Shown here piece by piece: positions 51,427 through 59,829 of a DNA stretch of 64,000 nucleotides. Source of the stretch: Bacteroidota bacterium. GTDB lineage: Bacteria > Bacteroidota > Bacteroidia > UKL13-3. The stretch covers positions 416,395 to 480,394 of the forward strand of contig JAZKBU010000005.1 in assembly GCA_040388375.1 (NCBI GenBank), in the 5' to 3' direction. Position 1 is the stretch's first letter, and every line of letters starts with the position of its first letter. The position numbers and the translations under genes were made by a program. Under the pieces are notes generated by a model. It ran no database searches, had not been told where the DNA came from, and saw only the letters and a list, made by a program, of their open reading frames with translations.

Positions 51427-52703
51427 GAATCCGCAATTAATTTTATCAGTTTATCTACTTCCCCCGTATTGTTATAAATGTGGGTTGAAACACGTAGAGA
51501 GTTCAATCCATTTTCGGGTACCATCCTGATGCGTATTTTATTTTCAACTGCAGTTTGGTAAAACTTAGCGTAATCTACCCCCTTAATTCTAAAGCCATTT
51601 ACCGCGCATCTTGATATGGCTTCGGTGGGTGTGAGTAGCTCAATTTTATCGCCTAATGCAAGCAGTTTCTCTTGTGTATAGTTACCTAAATATTTAATGC
51701 GTTCGTGTATGTTTTGTTGCCCGATGGTATTGATAAAGTCAATGGCAGCATCAACACCACGGTATAAACCCAACGATTGTGTGCCACCAAAATAACGGTG
51801 TGCTGAATCGGCATAGGTGCCCATTTCAGGAGGGTTAGCCATCATGTTCCATTTGGCATTATCGCTGCCTCCGCCTACAAAATAGGTTTGTAAGGTGTTT
51901 TGGAAATCTTTACGCACATATAAAAACCCGGTTCCTTTTGGCCCTAACATCCATTTGTGGCAACAGCTTGCATACATATCGCAACCCATTTCGTGCAGGT
52001 TAAGCGTTAGCATACCGGGGCCATGCGCACCATCAATAAATGAAAAAATACCACGTTCTTTAGCTAACTTACAAATAGCTTCTACAGGTAATATTTGTCC
52101 TTGTGTACATGGAATATGTGGTACGGCAATTACTTTGGTTTTTTTGGTAATTAATGCTTCAATGCGTTGCAGTGTTTCGGCAGCGGTAGCAGCAGGCGTA
52201 AATGTTTTTATAACTATGCCATGCAGCTTACGCCTGTTAAGCCAGGGAAAAGCATTGCCCACATGTTCGTGGGTATTCATTATTACTTCATCGCCTTTTT
52301 GCAAAGGCAAACCCCAGCACGAAATATTAATGCCATCGGTTACATTATGCGTAAGGGCTATTTCATTTTCGTTAGCTCCCACAAAAGTGGCCAGCTTAGC
52401 GCAGGTTTGTTCCCAACCACCGTAGTTGCCTTGTTGGTCCATGTCCATCATTCCCTTTTTTACTGCTTCAATAACAGGGTAGGGCGAAGGGCCCATGGTG
52501 CCGTTATTTAAGTATATAAAATCTTTGGTTAAAGGAAACAATTGCCTTACGGTTTGCCAATAGTCTTCATCGTTATGGGCAACGGTGGTATTGGCTTTGT
52601 AAATAGAAGCGTTACTGTTTATAGCATTTAAACCGTTTACATGTATGCCGGCAAAAAGAGCTGTGGCTGTTGTTTTAATAAAGTTCTTTCTACTTGTTTT
52701 CAT
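51423..52703 (-). CDS. Exported class V aminotransferase-fold PLP enzyme
   Basis: The 426-aa protein starts MKTSRKNFIKTTATALFAGIHV, a Tat-like leader with RK in place of RR. The PLP fold shows YLNNGTMGPSPYPV, SFIDGAHGPG (D224 binds the pyridine nitrogen) and SCCHKWMLGPKG with the Schiff-base lysine K250. Family relatives include isopenicillin N epimerase-like and cysteine desulfurase-like enzymes; the lack of a catalytic Cys loop argues against a desulfurase. Export with a bound cofactor fits Tat. The reaction is unknown. Confidence 0.82.
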   Translation of the reverse strand: MKTSRKNFIKTTATALFAGIHVNGLNAINSNASIYKANTTVAHNDEDYWQTVRQLFPLTKDFIYLNNGTMGPSPYPVIEAVKKGMMDMDQQGNYGGWEQTCAKLATFVGANENEIALTHNVTDGINISCWGLPLQKGDEVIMNTHEHVGNAFPWLNRRKLHGIVIKTFTPAATAAETLQRIEALITKKTKVIAVPHIPCTQGQILPVEAICKLAKERGIFSFIDGAHGPGMLTLNLHEMGCDMYASCCHKWMLGPKGTGFLYVRKDFQNTLQTYFVGGGSDNAKWNMMANPPEMGTYADSAHRYFGGTQSLGLYRGVDAAIDFINTIGQQNIHERIKYLGNYTQEKLLALGDKIELLTPTEAISRCAVNGFRIKGVDYAKFYQTAVENKIRIRMVPENGLNSLRVSTHIYNNTGEVDKLIKLIADS

Positions 52704-52756
52704 ACATCATGTATTGTTTAAATGCTATAAATAAATGGAGTGTTTATAAGACGCAT

Positions 52757-52784
52757 GTAAAGACGTTGCATGCAACGTCTCTAC
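52757..52784. repeat. 28-bp palindromic dispersed repeat, copy D
   Basis: Identical to copies A and C (GACGTTGCATGCAACGTC with GTAAA and TCTAC flanks). It lies between two minus-strand genes, 13 bp after the phosphosulfolactate synthase homologue stop. Confidence 0.9.
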
Positions 52785-52797
52785 CCAAATAGGCTAT

Positions 52798-53589
52798 CTA
52801 TTTCTTTTTGGTGGTGTACTTGGTACCTTTTCCTAAAAAGAAATTAAAGGTATCGCTACGCAATCCTAAGCGCAATGTTTCGCTAGGTATTACATCGTTA
52901 GGTGCAATATTGCCCAGGTTTACATTGGCGCCTACCAGTTTTATAAAATAAGTTTGTTGTGCTTTTTGTGGTGCTTCCCAAATAATTTTTTCGTGCGGAA
53001 TTTTGGTTAATATTTCTTGCACCAATCCTTCTCTTACCTCGCCACTGCTTCTGTATACACCTACGTTACCAGCCTCGCGTGCTTCGGCTATAACCTTCCA
53101 TGCTCCGGCTTCAATTTCGGTTTGCATCAGCTCTATCCATTGGTAAGGAGGAATAATTTTTTCTACATCTTTACTTCCTACTTCGCTTAATACGGTTACG
53201 TATTTGCTTAGCTTTTGTATATAATCCAATTTAATATCGTGTGGTAACTCAAGCGTTCCGTCCGATATTTCGGCATGTGTTAATTGGAATTTATCTAATG
53301 CTTTTAAATAATCGTCAAATTGGTTTCTCACTAAAAAAGCTTCAAACAAAGTACCTCCAAAATAAACTATTACATTGTTGTTTTGGTAAAGCTTAATTTT
53401 TTCAAGCAGGTTGGGTGTTACTACTGCCGTGCCAAATCCTAGCTTAATAATATCTATATAATCGCCCGATACTGATAATAAATCTTCTGCTTCGCGAAAA
53501 CTAAGTCCTTTATCCATCACCATGTTTATTCCACTTTGGCGAGGTTTTACGGTACGCTCAGGCATCATTTTTAATTTAAAATTTTTCAT
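52798..53589 (-). CDS. comA: Phosphosulfolactate synthase (ComA) homologue
   Basis: The 263-aa barrel protein shows the ComA pattern: RQSGINMVMDKGLSFREAEDLL at residues 18-39, YIDIIKLGFGTAVV, VIVYFGGTLFEAF, AEISDGTLELPHD, and EVGSKD and IIWEAPQKAQQTYFI further on. ComA adds sulfite to phosphoenolpyruvate, making phosphosulfolactate, the entry to coenzyme M in methanogens; bacterial homologues serve other sulfonates. In Bacteroidota the product could feed a sulfonate metabolite, but no comB or comC homologue lies nearby. A full consensus promoter sits upstream. Confidence 0.85.
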   Translation of the reverse strand: MKNFKLKMMPERTVKPRQSGINMVMDKGLSFREAEDLLSVSGDYIDIIKLGFGTAVVTPNLLEKIKLYQNNNVIVYFGGTLFEAFLVRNQFDDYLKALDKFQLTHAEISDGTLELPHDIKLDYIQKLSKYVTVLSEVGSKDVEKIIPPYQWIELMQTEIEAGAWKVIAEAREAGNVGVYRSSGEVREGLVQEILTKIPHEKIIWEAPQKAQQTYFIKLVGANVNLGNIAPNDVIPSETLRLGLRSDTFNFFLGKGTKYTTKKK

Positions 53590-53632
53590 TGCTATGGTTA
53601 TGATTGCGTGTTTTTATATGCTGTTTAAAATT

Positions 53633-53662
53633 CAAATATAGCATTACCTATATAGCTGTCAA
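53633..53662 (-). promoter_or_regulatory. Bacteroidota-type promoter for the comA homologue
   Basis: On the minus strand: TTG at 53662-53660, a 19-nt spacer, then TATATTTG at 53640-53633, matching the -33/-7 consensus exactly. The expected start is near 53627, about 38 nt before the ATG at 53589. It is identical in elements and spacing to the prfC promoter. Confidence 0.6.
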
Positions 53663-53692
53663 CCTAATATTGCTTAGCTTGTTTGCTGATAT

Positions 53693-55585
53693 TTAACTTA
53701 CGCTTATATAAATTGATTTTATTTCGTTGGCGTATTTGGTTTCCACTATTTTACGTTTAATTTTTTGGGTTGGGGTCATTTCACCGTCTTCCATAGTAAA
53801 TGGCCTGCGTTTTAATGAATAATGTTTTACGCGTTCAAATTTACCCAATGTACCTTCTAAATGTTTCATGTCCTCATCTATCCAGTCTATAATTTCTTTA
53901 TCGCGAATGAATTCGTCTTCTATTTTAAAAAAGTCTTCCTTTAAGCCCCATTTTTCTTTCAGCTCTTCTTTGCTTGGTACAATAAGTGCCGTTAAATATT
54001 CCTGCCTGTCGCCAATTAAAAATATTTGCTCAATCTTGCTCGATTTTAAATAGGTGTTTTCAATAGGTGTTGGGTACACGTTTTTACCAAACGAGTTTAC
54101 AATAATGTTTTTTATCCTGTCGGTTATTTTTAAATAACCTTTTTCAAATTTACCTACATCGCCCGTATGTAACCAACCGTCTGCATCAATGGCTTTGGCT
54201 GTTTCTTCGGGTAAGTTCCAGTAACCTTTCATTACGTTTAATCCGCGTACCAGTATTTCTCCTTCTGCCGATTCGAAATCAGGTTTATACGATTCGTAGT
54301 TTTGTATGGTAATTATTTCTTTGGTATCTACATGTTGAATGGCTACTTCATTGCCTTGTCCTATACGGCCCACGGTTCCCCATATTTGCCTGTCAATTTC
54401 GTTGGCACACACAAATGGCGATGTTTCTGTTAAGCCATAACCCTCGATAACCAATATATTTAAGTTGGCAAAAAACTCACCCACGTGTTGCGGTAAAGCC
54501 CCACCACCGCTTACCATTACATTCATTTTACCACCTAAGCGTGCTTTTATTTTGGAGTAAACCAATTTCTCCGCTAGGGCCAGTTGGAGGTTTAAAAACA
54601 AACCATTGCCTTTACCTTGCTCTTTGTTTATTCTGCGTTTTTCCCCGGCAGCTAAAGCCCAGTTAAATATTTTTAGCTTAAAGCCACCTGATGAAGTAGC
54701 GCTTTTACGTACACGCTCTTCTATACGCTCCAATAAACGCGGAACGGTTAATATAGCACGTGGTTGTACTTCCTGTATATTGGTAGTAAGGGCTTCTAAA
54801 CTTTGGGCAAACGCTACTTTAAAACCTTTGTAGGTACTAAAATAGTAAGTACAGGTGCGCTCATATACATGGCAAAGAGGTAAAAAAGAAAGGAAAGTAA
54901 ACTCTTTGGTAACAATAGGCAAAAGGAAATCGGCCATTACTATATTACTCATAAAGTTATTATGGGTAAGCATAGCGCCTTTCGGTTTTCCTGTGGTCCC
55001 TGAAGTGTATAACAAACACGATAAATCATCGTAAGTTACTTTTTCCAGTTCCTCTTCAATCAGATTTTGATTGCTGTTGTAAAGCAACCTGCCTTGTTCC
55101 ATTACATTGTGGTATGAAATAATATTATCGCCTTCGGTATCAAAGGCAGTTATAATGGTTTGTAAACTTGGGCAGTTGTCTTTTACTTTTTTAAGTCGTT
55201 TCAATAAAAAAGGAGTACCCACAAAAATTACTTTGGATTGGGAGTCGTTTATAATGTATTCAATATCGGCTTCGGATGAAGTAGGATAAATAGAAACATT
55301 GATAATGCCTAATTGCATTAAACCTTGATCAAAACAAATGTATTCAGGACAATTTTCAATTAAAAGGGCTGCTTTATCGCCTTTGCGTAAACCAATATTA
55401 TATAAGTAAGCTGATATAGCGTTTAACTGTTCAAAAACTTGGGCATAGGTTATATCTTCATACCTGTCTTTTTTCTTTACTTGTAAATAAGTGTCGCCCG
55501 GTTTATTAATATGATTAGCCGTGTGGCGTAAAAAATAATGAAGCGATTTAAAGTTTTTGTACTTATCTGAAATTATTTCGAACAT
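53693..55585 (-). CDS. Long-chain acyl-CoA synthetase (AMP-forming)
   Basis: The 630-aa protein has the adenylate-forming signature LLYTSGTTGKPKGAMLTHNN near residue 193, YGLTETSPFVCAN near residue 387, and DADGWLHTGDVGKFEKGYLKITDR near residue 468, with the C-terminal lysine region DGEMTPTQKIKRKIV near 606. It activates fatty acids to acyl-CoA with ATP at the inner membrane. Length and an ERTCTYYFSTYKGFKVAFAQS-type segment fit the FadD/LACS branch common in Bacteroidota. It appears monocistronic and lies upstream of the comA homologue, which has its own promoter. Confidence 0.93.
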   Translation of the reverse strand: MFEIISDKYKNFKSLHYFLRHTANHINKPGDTYLQVKKKDRYEDITYAQVFEQLNAISAYLYNIGLRKGDKAALLIENCPEYICFDQGLMQLGIINVSIYPTSSEADIEYIINDSQSKVIFVGTPFLLKRLKKVKDNCPSLQTIITAFDTEGDNIISYHNVMEQGRLLYNSNQNLIEEELEKVTYDDLSCLLYTSGTTGKPKGAMLTHNNFMSNIVMADFLLPIVTKEFTFLSFLPLCHVYERTCTYYFSTYKGFKVAFAQSLEALTTNIQEVQPRAILTVPRLLERIEERVRKSATSSGGFKLKIFNWALAAGEKRRINKEQGKGNGLFLNLQLALAEKLVYSKIKARLGGKMNVMVSGGGALPQHVGEFFANLNILVIEGYGLTETSPFVCANEIDRQIWGTVGRIGQGNEVAIQHVDTKEIITIQNYESYKPDFESAEGEILVRGLNVMKGYWNLPEETAKAIDADGWLHTGDVGKFEKGYLKITDRIKNIIVNSFGKNVYPTPIENTYLKSSKIEQIFLIGDRQEYLTALIVPSKEELKEKWGLKEDFFKIEDEFIRDKEIIDWIDEDMKHLEGTLGKFERVKHYSLKRRPFTMEDGEMTPTQKIKRKIVETKYANEIKSIYISVS

Positions 55586-55880
55586 TTTATAGGATTAAAT
55601 ATTTATTACTGCGAATAAAAGCCATTTTTTTGAAAGCACAATTGCACAAATTGCAAAACACAGCGAATAATATTTTTGAAAATTACTAGGAAAATAAGGT
55701 GGTTTAGCAATTTTTTAAAATAAATTAAATCCGGTTTAGCTTTTGGCAAGGTATTTGCAAATTTGGGGTAAGTCATATCACTCTGTAATATTTATATAAT
55801 ATTGATAGGTTTTATTTTAGTGGTATGGTTTTGTAGTGTATTTTAATTTTATTTTGTATAACAATTTGATAAATAATATT

Positions 55881-57176
55881 ATGTCAGTTAAAACAGTTTT
55901 TGCAGTATTAGCCACCAGTATACTATTTACTTCGTGTGCTGTTCTTAACCAACCGGATTCGGCTGATGATGATTTGTATTACGGTAAATCAACATCAACT
56001 AAAAAAGTGAAGATGGTTCCGACTGTTGATTTGGAAAAAATTAAACGCGAGAATCCTTCGCAAATAGATCCGACTAAACCTTCGGGTTATAATAACAATG
56101 TTACACCTAATCCGAATGCGGCTATGGCATATCCTGCTTACAAAGCCCACCAAGATTCGATGTATCGTTTACACCCAGAACTTTCAGGTTACTACCAGGC
56201 TTACTCAATGCCTCCGTTTAGCTTAAGCGATGAATACAAACGTATAAAAGCAGAACGCAGACAAGCCAGAAGAATGGCTAGAATAAACAACAGAAGATAT
56301 TACAACAATGGTTGGAATAGTGGCTGGGGTTATAATAATTCTTACTACGGAAATTACGGTTACAACAATTATGGTTACAATAACTGGAACAACGGTTGGG
56401 GATATAACAACTGGAACAACTTTGGCCCCTCTATAAATTTTGGATGGAATAGCTGGAACGGATGGAACAGTGGAATAGGCTTTGGTTGGAACCAACCTTT
56501 TTATTCAGGTTGTAATTCGTTTTATAATCCATGGAATAACTATTATGGTTACGGCAATAATTATTACCAACCGTATTATCCTTATTATCCCTCAACACCA
56601 ACCGAAAACAATCCAAATCCACCACAATCTCGTCCGCGCGATGTAATAGGCTCCAATTTGCCTGCTACCAATGGCGGTACTATTGATAACCCCAATCCAA
56701 ATCCGCAACATGTTACTAATAATAACGGAACAACGGTAACACCTGGTGCTAATCAACAAACCCCGGCAGCTACTAACAGTGGCGGAACTTTAATTAATAC
56801 ACCAAACGGTGTACAGTATATTGCTCCGCGCACTACGCAGTCTAACCAGGCTTATCCAAGTAACAGCACTTCGTTAGAGAATAACAGAAGTCAAAATGAA
56901 TACAGGCAGAACAATCCGCAGTATTTTGATAATAATGCAGGCAATAATAACAATCAGCCTCAACCTAATAATCCTAATGTAAATAACAATAGCAATGTTC
57001 CAAGAACAACCGATAACTATCAACAAAACAACAATAATCAAAATTATCAACCTCGTTTTGTAGAGCCAAGTCGTTCATCATCCAACTCACAACCATCAGC
57101 ACCGTCTAATTCTGCTCCCAGAGGAGGAAGTGGCGGAGGTGGATCAGCAAGCCCCGGTATGTCACGTCCAAGATAG
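55881..57176 (+). CDS. Asn/Tyr/Gly-rich lipoprotein of low complexity
   Basis: From ATG 55881 (431 aa) there is a lipoprotein leader with lipobox LFTSC. Residues about 130-250 are dominated by Asn, Tyr, Gly and Trp in short repeated phrases (NNYGYNNW, GWGYNNW), and the C-terminal part is Asn/Gln/Pro-rich with a GGSGGGGS end. The upstream GTG at 55836 is not needed. Such sequences suggest a flexible surface or prion-like coat protein. TATTTTTG with a TTG 17 nt upstream (55651-55678) is a possible distant promoter. The FadL-like gene follows after 49 bp, so they may be cotranscribed. Confidence 0.7.
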   Translation: MSVKTVFAVLATSILFTSCAVLNQPDSADDDLYYGKSTSTKKVKMVPTVDLEKIKRENPSQIDPTKPSGYNNNVTPNPNAAMAYPAYKAHQDSMYRLHPELSGYYQAYSMPPFSLSDEYKRIKAERRQARRMARINNRRYYNNGWNSGWGYNNSYYGNYGYNNYGYNNWNNGWGYNNWNNFGPSINFGWNSWNGWNSGIGFGWNQPFYSGCNSFYNPWNNYYGYGNNYYQPYYPYYPSTPTENNPNPPQSRPRDVIGSNLPATNGGTIDNPNPNPQHVTNNNGTTVTPGANQQTPAATNSGGTLINTPNGVQYIAPRTTQSNQAYPSNSTSLENNRSQNEYRQNNPQYFDNNAGNNNNQPQPNNPNVNNNSNVPRTTDNYQQNNNNQNYQPRFVEPSRSSSNSQPSAPSNSAPRGGSGGGGSASPGMSRPR

Positions 57177-57225
57177 ATAGTATCAGATTAGTTATAGTCA
57201 TTATATTTAATAACAACATTTTAGT

Positions 57226-58746
57226 ATGAAAAAAATAGTTTTAGCAACGTTAAGCGTTATGCTACTGGTAAATGCTCGCGCCCAAAATGAACAGGATGCG
57301 CTCAGGTATTCGCAAAGTAGTTTGTTTGGTTCGGCCAGGGTACAAGGTGCCGGAGGTGCTTTTGGCGCATTAGGTGCCGACTTAAGTGCTGTAGCCATTA
57401 ACCCGGCAGGTATTGGTTTATACAGGCGCAGTGAGTTTAGTGGCAGCTTTGGTGTAACGGCTTATTTAACCGACTCCAAATACATTGGTACAAGCGCATC
57501 TGAATCAAAAACCAATTTAAACATACCGCAGTTTGGGTTTGTGTTTAACAAACTGCAACAGGGTTTTAATGGCGATGAAACAGAAGGTTTGGTTAGTTAT
57601 TCGTTTGGTATTGGTATGAACCGCCTGAACGATTTTCAACAAAACAATTATTATACAGGTGTAAATACCAAAACAAGTATTGCCGATTATTTTGCTGAGA
57701 AGGCTAATGGCAGGTATTTTGCCCCATCAACTTCTTATACAAATGATATAGCGGGAATGGCCTGGAATACTTATATGATTGATAGTATAGGTAATGGAAG
57801 ATATGGCTCTACTTTCAGAAGTAAAAACGATACGGCTTTCTCTATACAACAAAGCAATATTAATAAGCTAAGCGGACGCATTAATGAGTGGAATTTTTCA
57901 GCAGGTATTAACGTGGCTGATGTGGTATACTTTGGTGCTTCGTTGTTGTTTCAAAATGTAAATTACGAATCGAATAATGTTTTTAAAGAAAATGTACTCA
58001 TAACAAGTACTGACAGTAACAAATACCGATTGAGCGCTTTTACCAGCAATGTAAAAACACAAGGAACAGGTATTGGCGGTAGGTTTGGTATTATTATAAA
58101 ACCAAGCGACTATTTTAGAATAGGAGCCAGCTATACTACTGCAGTAAGACTTAATTTAAAAGATGAGTATAATTACGGATTAAGCTCTACCGTAAACAAT
58201 CAAAACTATTTTTTCAATGCCAATACCAGAACTGACTTTTTTGAGTATGATGTGGTAACACCGGCAAAGCTTACTTTAAGTGGTGCTATTATGCATCCTA
58301 AGTTGGGTTTTATATCGGTTGACTGGGATAGGGTGGATTATACAACAGCCCGCTTAACATCAGGTACGGAAGAGTTTTACAATGCCAACCAACAAATTAA
58401 AACCAAGTATACAGTGGCTAATAATGTAAGAATTGGTGCGGAGCTAAAGTATAAGGATACACGCTTTAGAGCAGGATATGCTAACTATGGCAGTCCTTTG
58501 AGCTCCACTTCAAACGGTATTTCTATTAACAATGCCACCCAAAGTGTTACAGGAGGTTTAGGATTTATTTTCCCTTCGGTTGACAGGTTTGGTTCTGATT
58601 TTTATATAGACGGAGCGATGGTTTATACATGGGGTAAAAACTACCAAACGCCATATACTTTAAAAGAAGTGGGACAGGTAAATTACAGTGCCGAAACAGC
58701 ATTTACTTATATGAACTTTATGGTTACAGCAGGTTTCCGCTTTTAA
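57226..58746 (+). CDS. OmpP1/FadL-family outer-membrane transport protein
   Basis: The 506-aa protein has a signal peptide (MKKIVLATLSVMLLVNARAQ) and the FadL-like N-terminus VQGAGGAFGALGADLSAVAINPAGIGLYRRSEF at residues about 42-74. Many amphipathic strands follow, ending NFMVTAGFRF with the terminal Phe for outer-membrane insertion. FadL barrels take up hydrophobic compounds such as fatty acids. Nearby acyl-CoA synthetase fits this but is divergent. The 3' end overlaps the convergent AlkC-like gene by 4 bp. Confidence 0.84.
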   Translation: MKKIVLATLSVMLLVNARAQNEQDALRYSQSSLFGSARVQGAGGAFGALGADLSAVAINPAGIGLYRRSEFSGSFGVTAYLTDSKYIGTSASESKTNLNIPQFGFVFNKLQQGFNGDETEGLVSYSFGIGMNRLNDFQQNNYYTGVNTKTSIADYFAEKANGRYFAPSTSYTNDIAGMAWNTYMIDSIGNGRYGSTFRSKNDTAFSIQQSNINKLSGRINEWNFSAGINVADVVYFGASLLFQNVNYESNNVFKENVLITSTDSNKYRLSAFTSNVKTQGTGIGGRFGIIIKPSDYFRIGASYTTAVRLNLKDEYNYGLSSTVNNQNYFFNANTRTDFFEYDVVTPAKLTLSGAIMHPKLGFISVDWDRVDYTTARLTSGTEEFYNANQQIKTKYTVANNVRIGAELKYKDTRFRAGYANYGSPLSSTSNGISINNATQSVTGGLGFIFPSVDRFGSDFYIDGAMVYTWGKNYQTPYTLKEVGQVNYSAETAFTYMNFMVTAGFRF

Positions 58747-59828
58747 TCATTCAGGTTAAAATTAATTTTATCTAATTCATTGCCATTGGCCAATATACTT
58801 ATTGTATGTTGGCCTTTGTAGTGTTTACGCGTGGTTAAATTAATAAACGCATGTTTCTTCTTCACTTCGAAAACCTGATTGGGTTGTAATGTATAAGTGC
58901 CTATCTGAAATATTTTAGGCAATTGTTTGCCATTGGCTTTGTGGTAATAAATATTGTATTCCAACCTAACCTTTGCTTCTTGTTTTTCTAATAACTGTAC
59001 ACCAAAGTTAAAATGTATGGAACCGCCAATAGCCACCGTTTGCTTATCAATACTGAAATGTGTGAGCTTGGTTTTTACCTGATGGTTTAAACCAAATGAG
59101 TTGAGTATTTCAGCATGTCCTTTTTTGAGCAAACCCCGACTGGCATGTTTTAAAATCCAATCTGTTTCAGCCGATTTCTTTTGCCATTGGTTGATTATTT
59201 GTAATACTATATGCGGATGGTCTTTTGAAATATCGTTAATGCAATTAGCTACACTGCGCCTTACATATTCCGATTCATCAGCCATTAAGTTATTTAAAAT
59301 GGGCAGGATTGGCTTAGGGTCTTTTTTAAACTCAGGTAAAGCTATAGCCCAAGGTAAACGAGGTCTGATTCCTTCGCTTGCCAAACGCCTTACATGGTGG
59401 TTTTTGTGTTTACTCCAAAGCGCATGTTGCTTGAGCATTTCTTTAGGGTATTGAATAATAAAAGGCCTTACAGCAAACTCGCTGCTGGAGTATTGGGTAA
59501 AATGTTCCAGTGCATTGATAGATGTATCTAAATCATTTAATCCATACACTTCTACAAAATCAGGAAAAACCATAGCGGTGAATCCTGTGAACTGTGTAGC
59601 CAGCTTTTTCAAAATATCTACTTGTTCAGTATAGCTTACAGGCATGGTTTTATGCAGGCTGTTTGTAATATGCCGCATGCGCTGTTTCAGTTCTTTATTA
59701 TCCCAGTCTTTATCAAAAACGGTTTTAATAAAATGGCTTTTATCAAATGCTTTATAGTTACCGTGTATGCTATCAGCTAACTCACTAATAAGTGCTTTGC
59801 TATATAAGTTTTTAAGAGGTTCGGGCAT
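58743..59828 (-). CDS. AlkC-like DNA alkylation repair protein
   Basis: The 361-aa protein has HEAT-like repeats typical of the AlkC/AlkD glycosylases: HHVRRLASEGIRPRLPWAIALPEFKKDP, PILNNLMADESEYVRRSVANCINDISKDHP and WILKHASRGLLKKG. Residues about 245-361 form a beta-rich C-terminal domain, as in AlkC members with an Ig-like DNA-binding domain. It removes alkylated bases such as 3-methyladenine or 3-methylcytosine; substrate preference cannot be read from sequence. It starts 1 bp after the alpha-2-macroglobulin gene ends, probably in the same transcript. Confidence 0.84.
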   Translation of the reverse strand: MPEPLKNLYSKALISELADSIHGNYKAFDKSHFIKTVFDKDWDNKELKQRMRHITNSLHKTMPVSYTEQVDILKKLATQFTGFTAMVFPDFVEVYGLNDLDTSINALEHFTQYSSSEFAVRPFIIQYPKEMLKQHALWSKHKNHHVRRLASEGIRPRLPWAIALPEFKKDPKPILPILNNLMADESEYVRRSVANCINDISKDHPHIVLQIINQWQKKSAETDWILKHASRGLLKKGHAEILNSFGLNHQVKTKLTHFSIDKQTVAIGGSIHFNFGVQLLEKQEAKVRLEYNIYYHKANGKQLPKIFQIGTYTLQPNQVFEVKKKHAFINLTTRKHYKGQHTISILANGNELDKINFNLND

Positions 59829-59829
59829 G

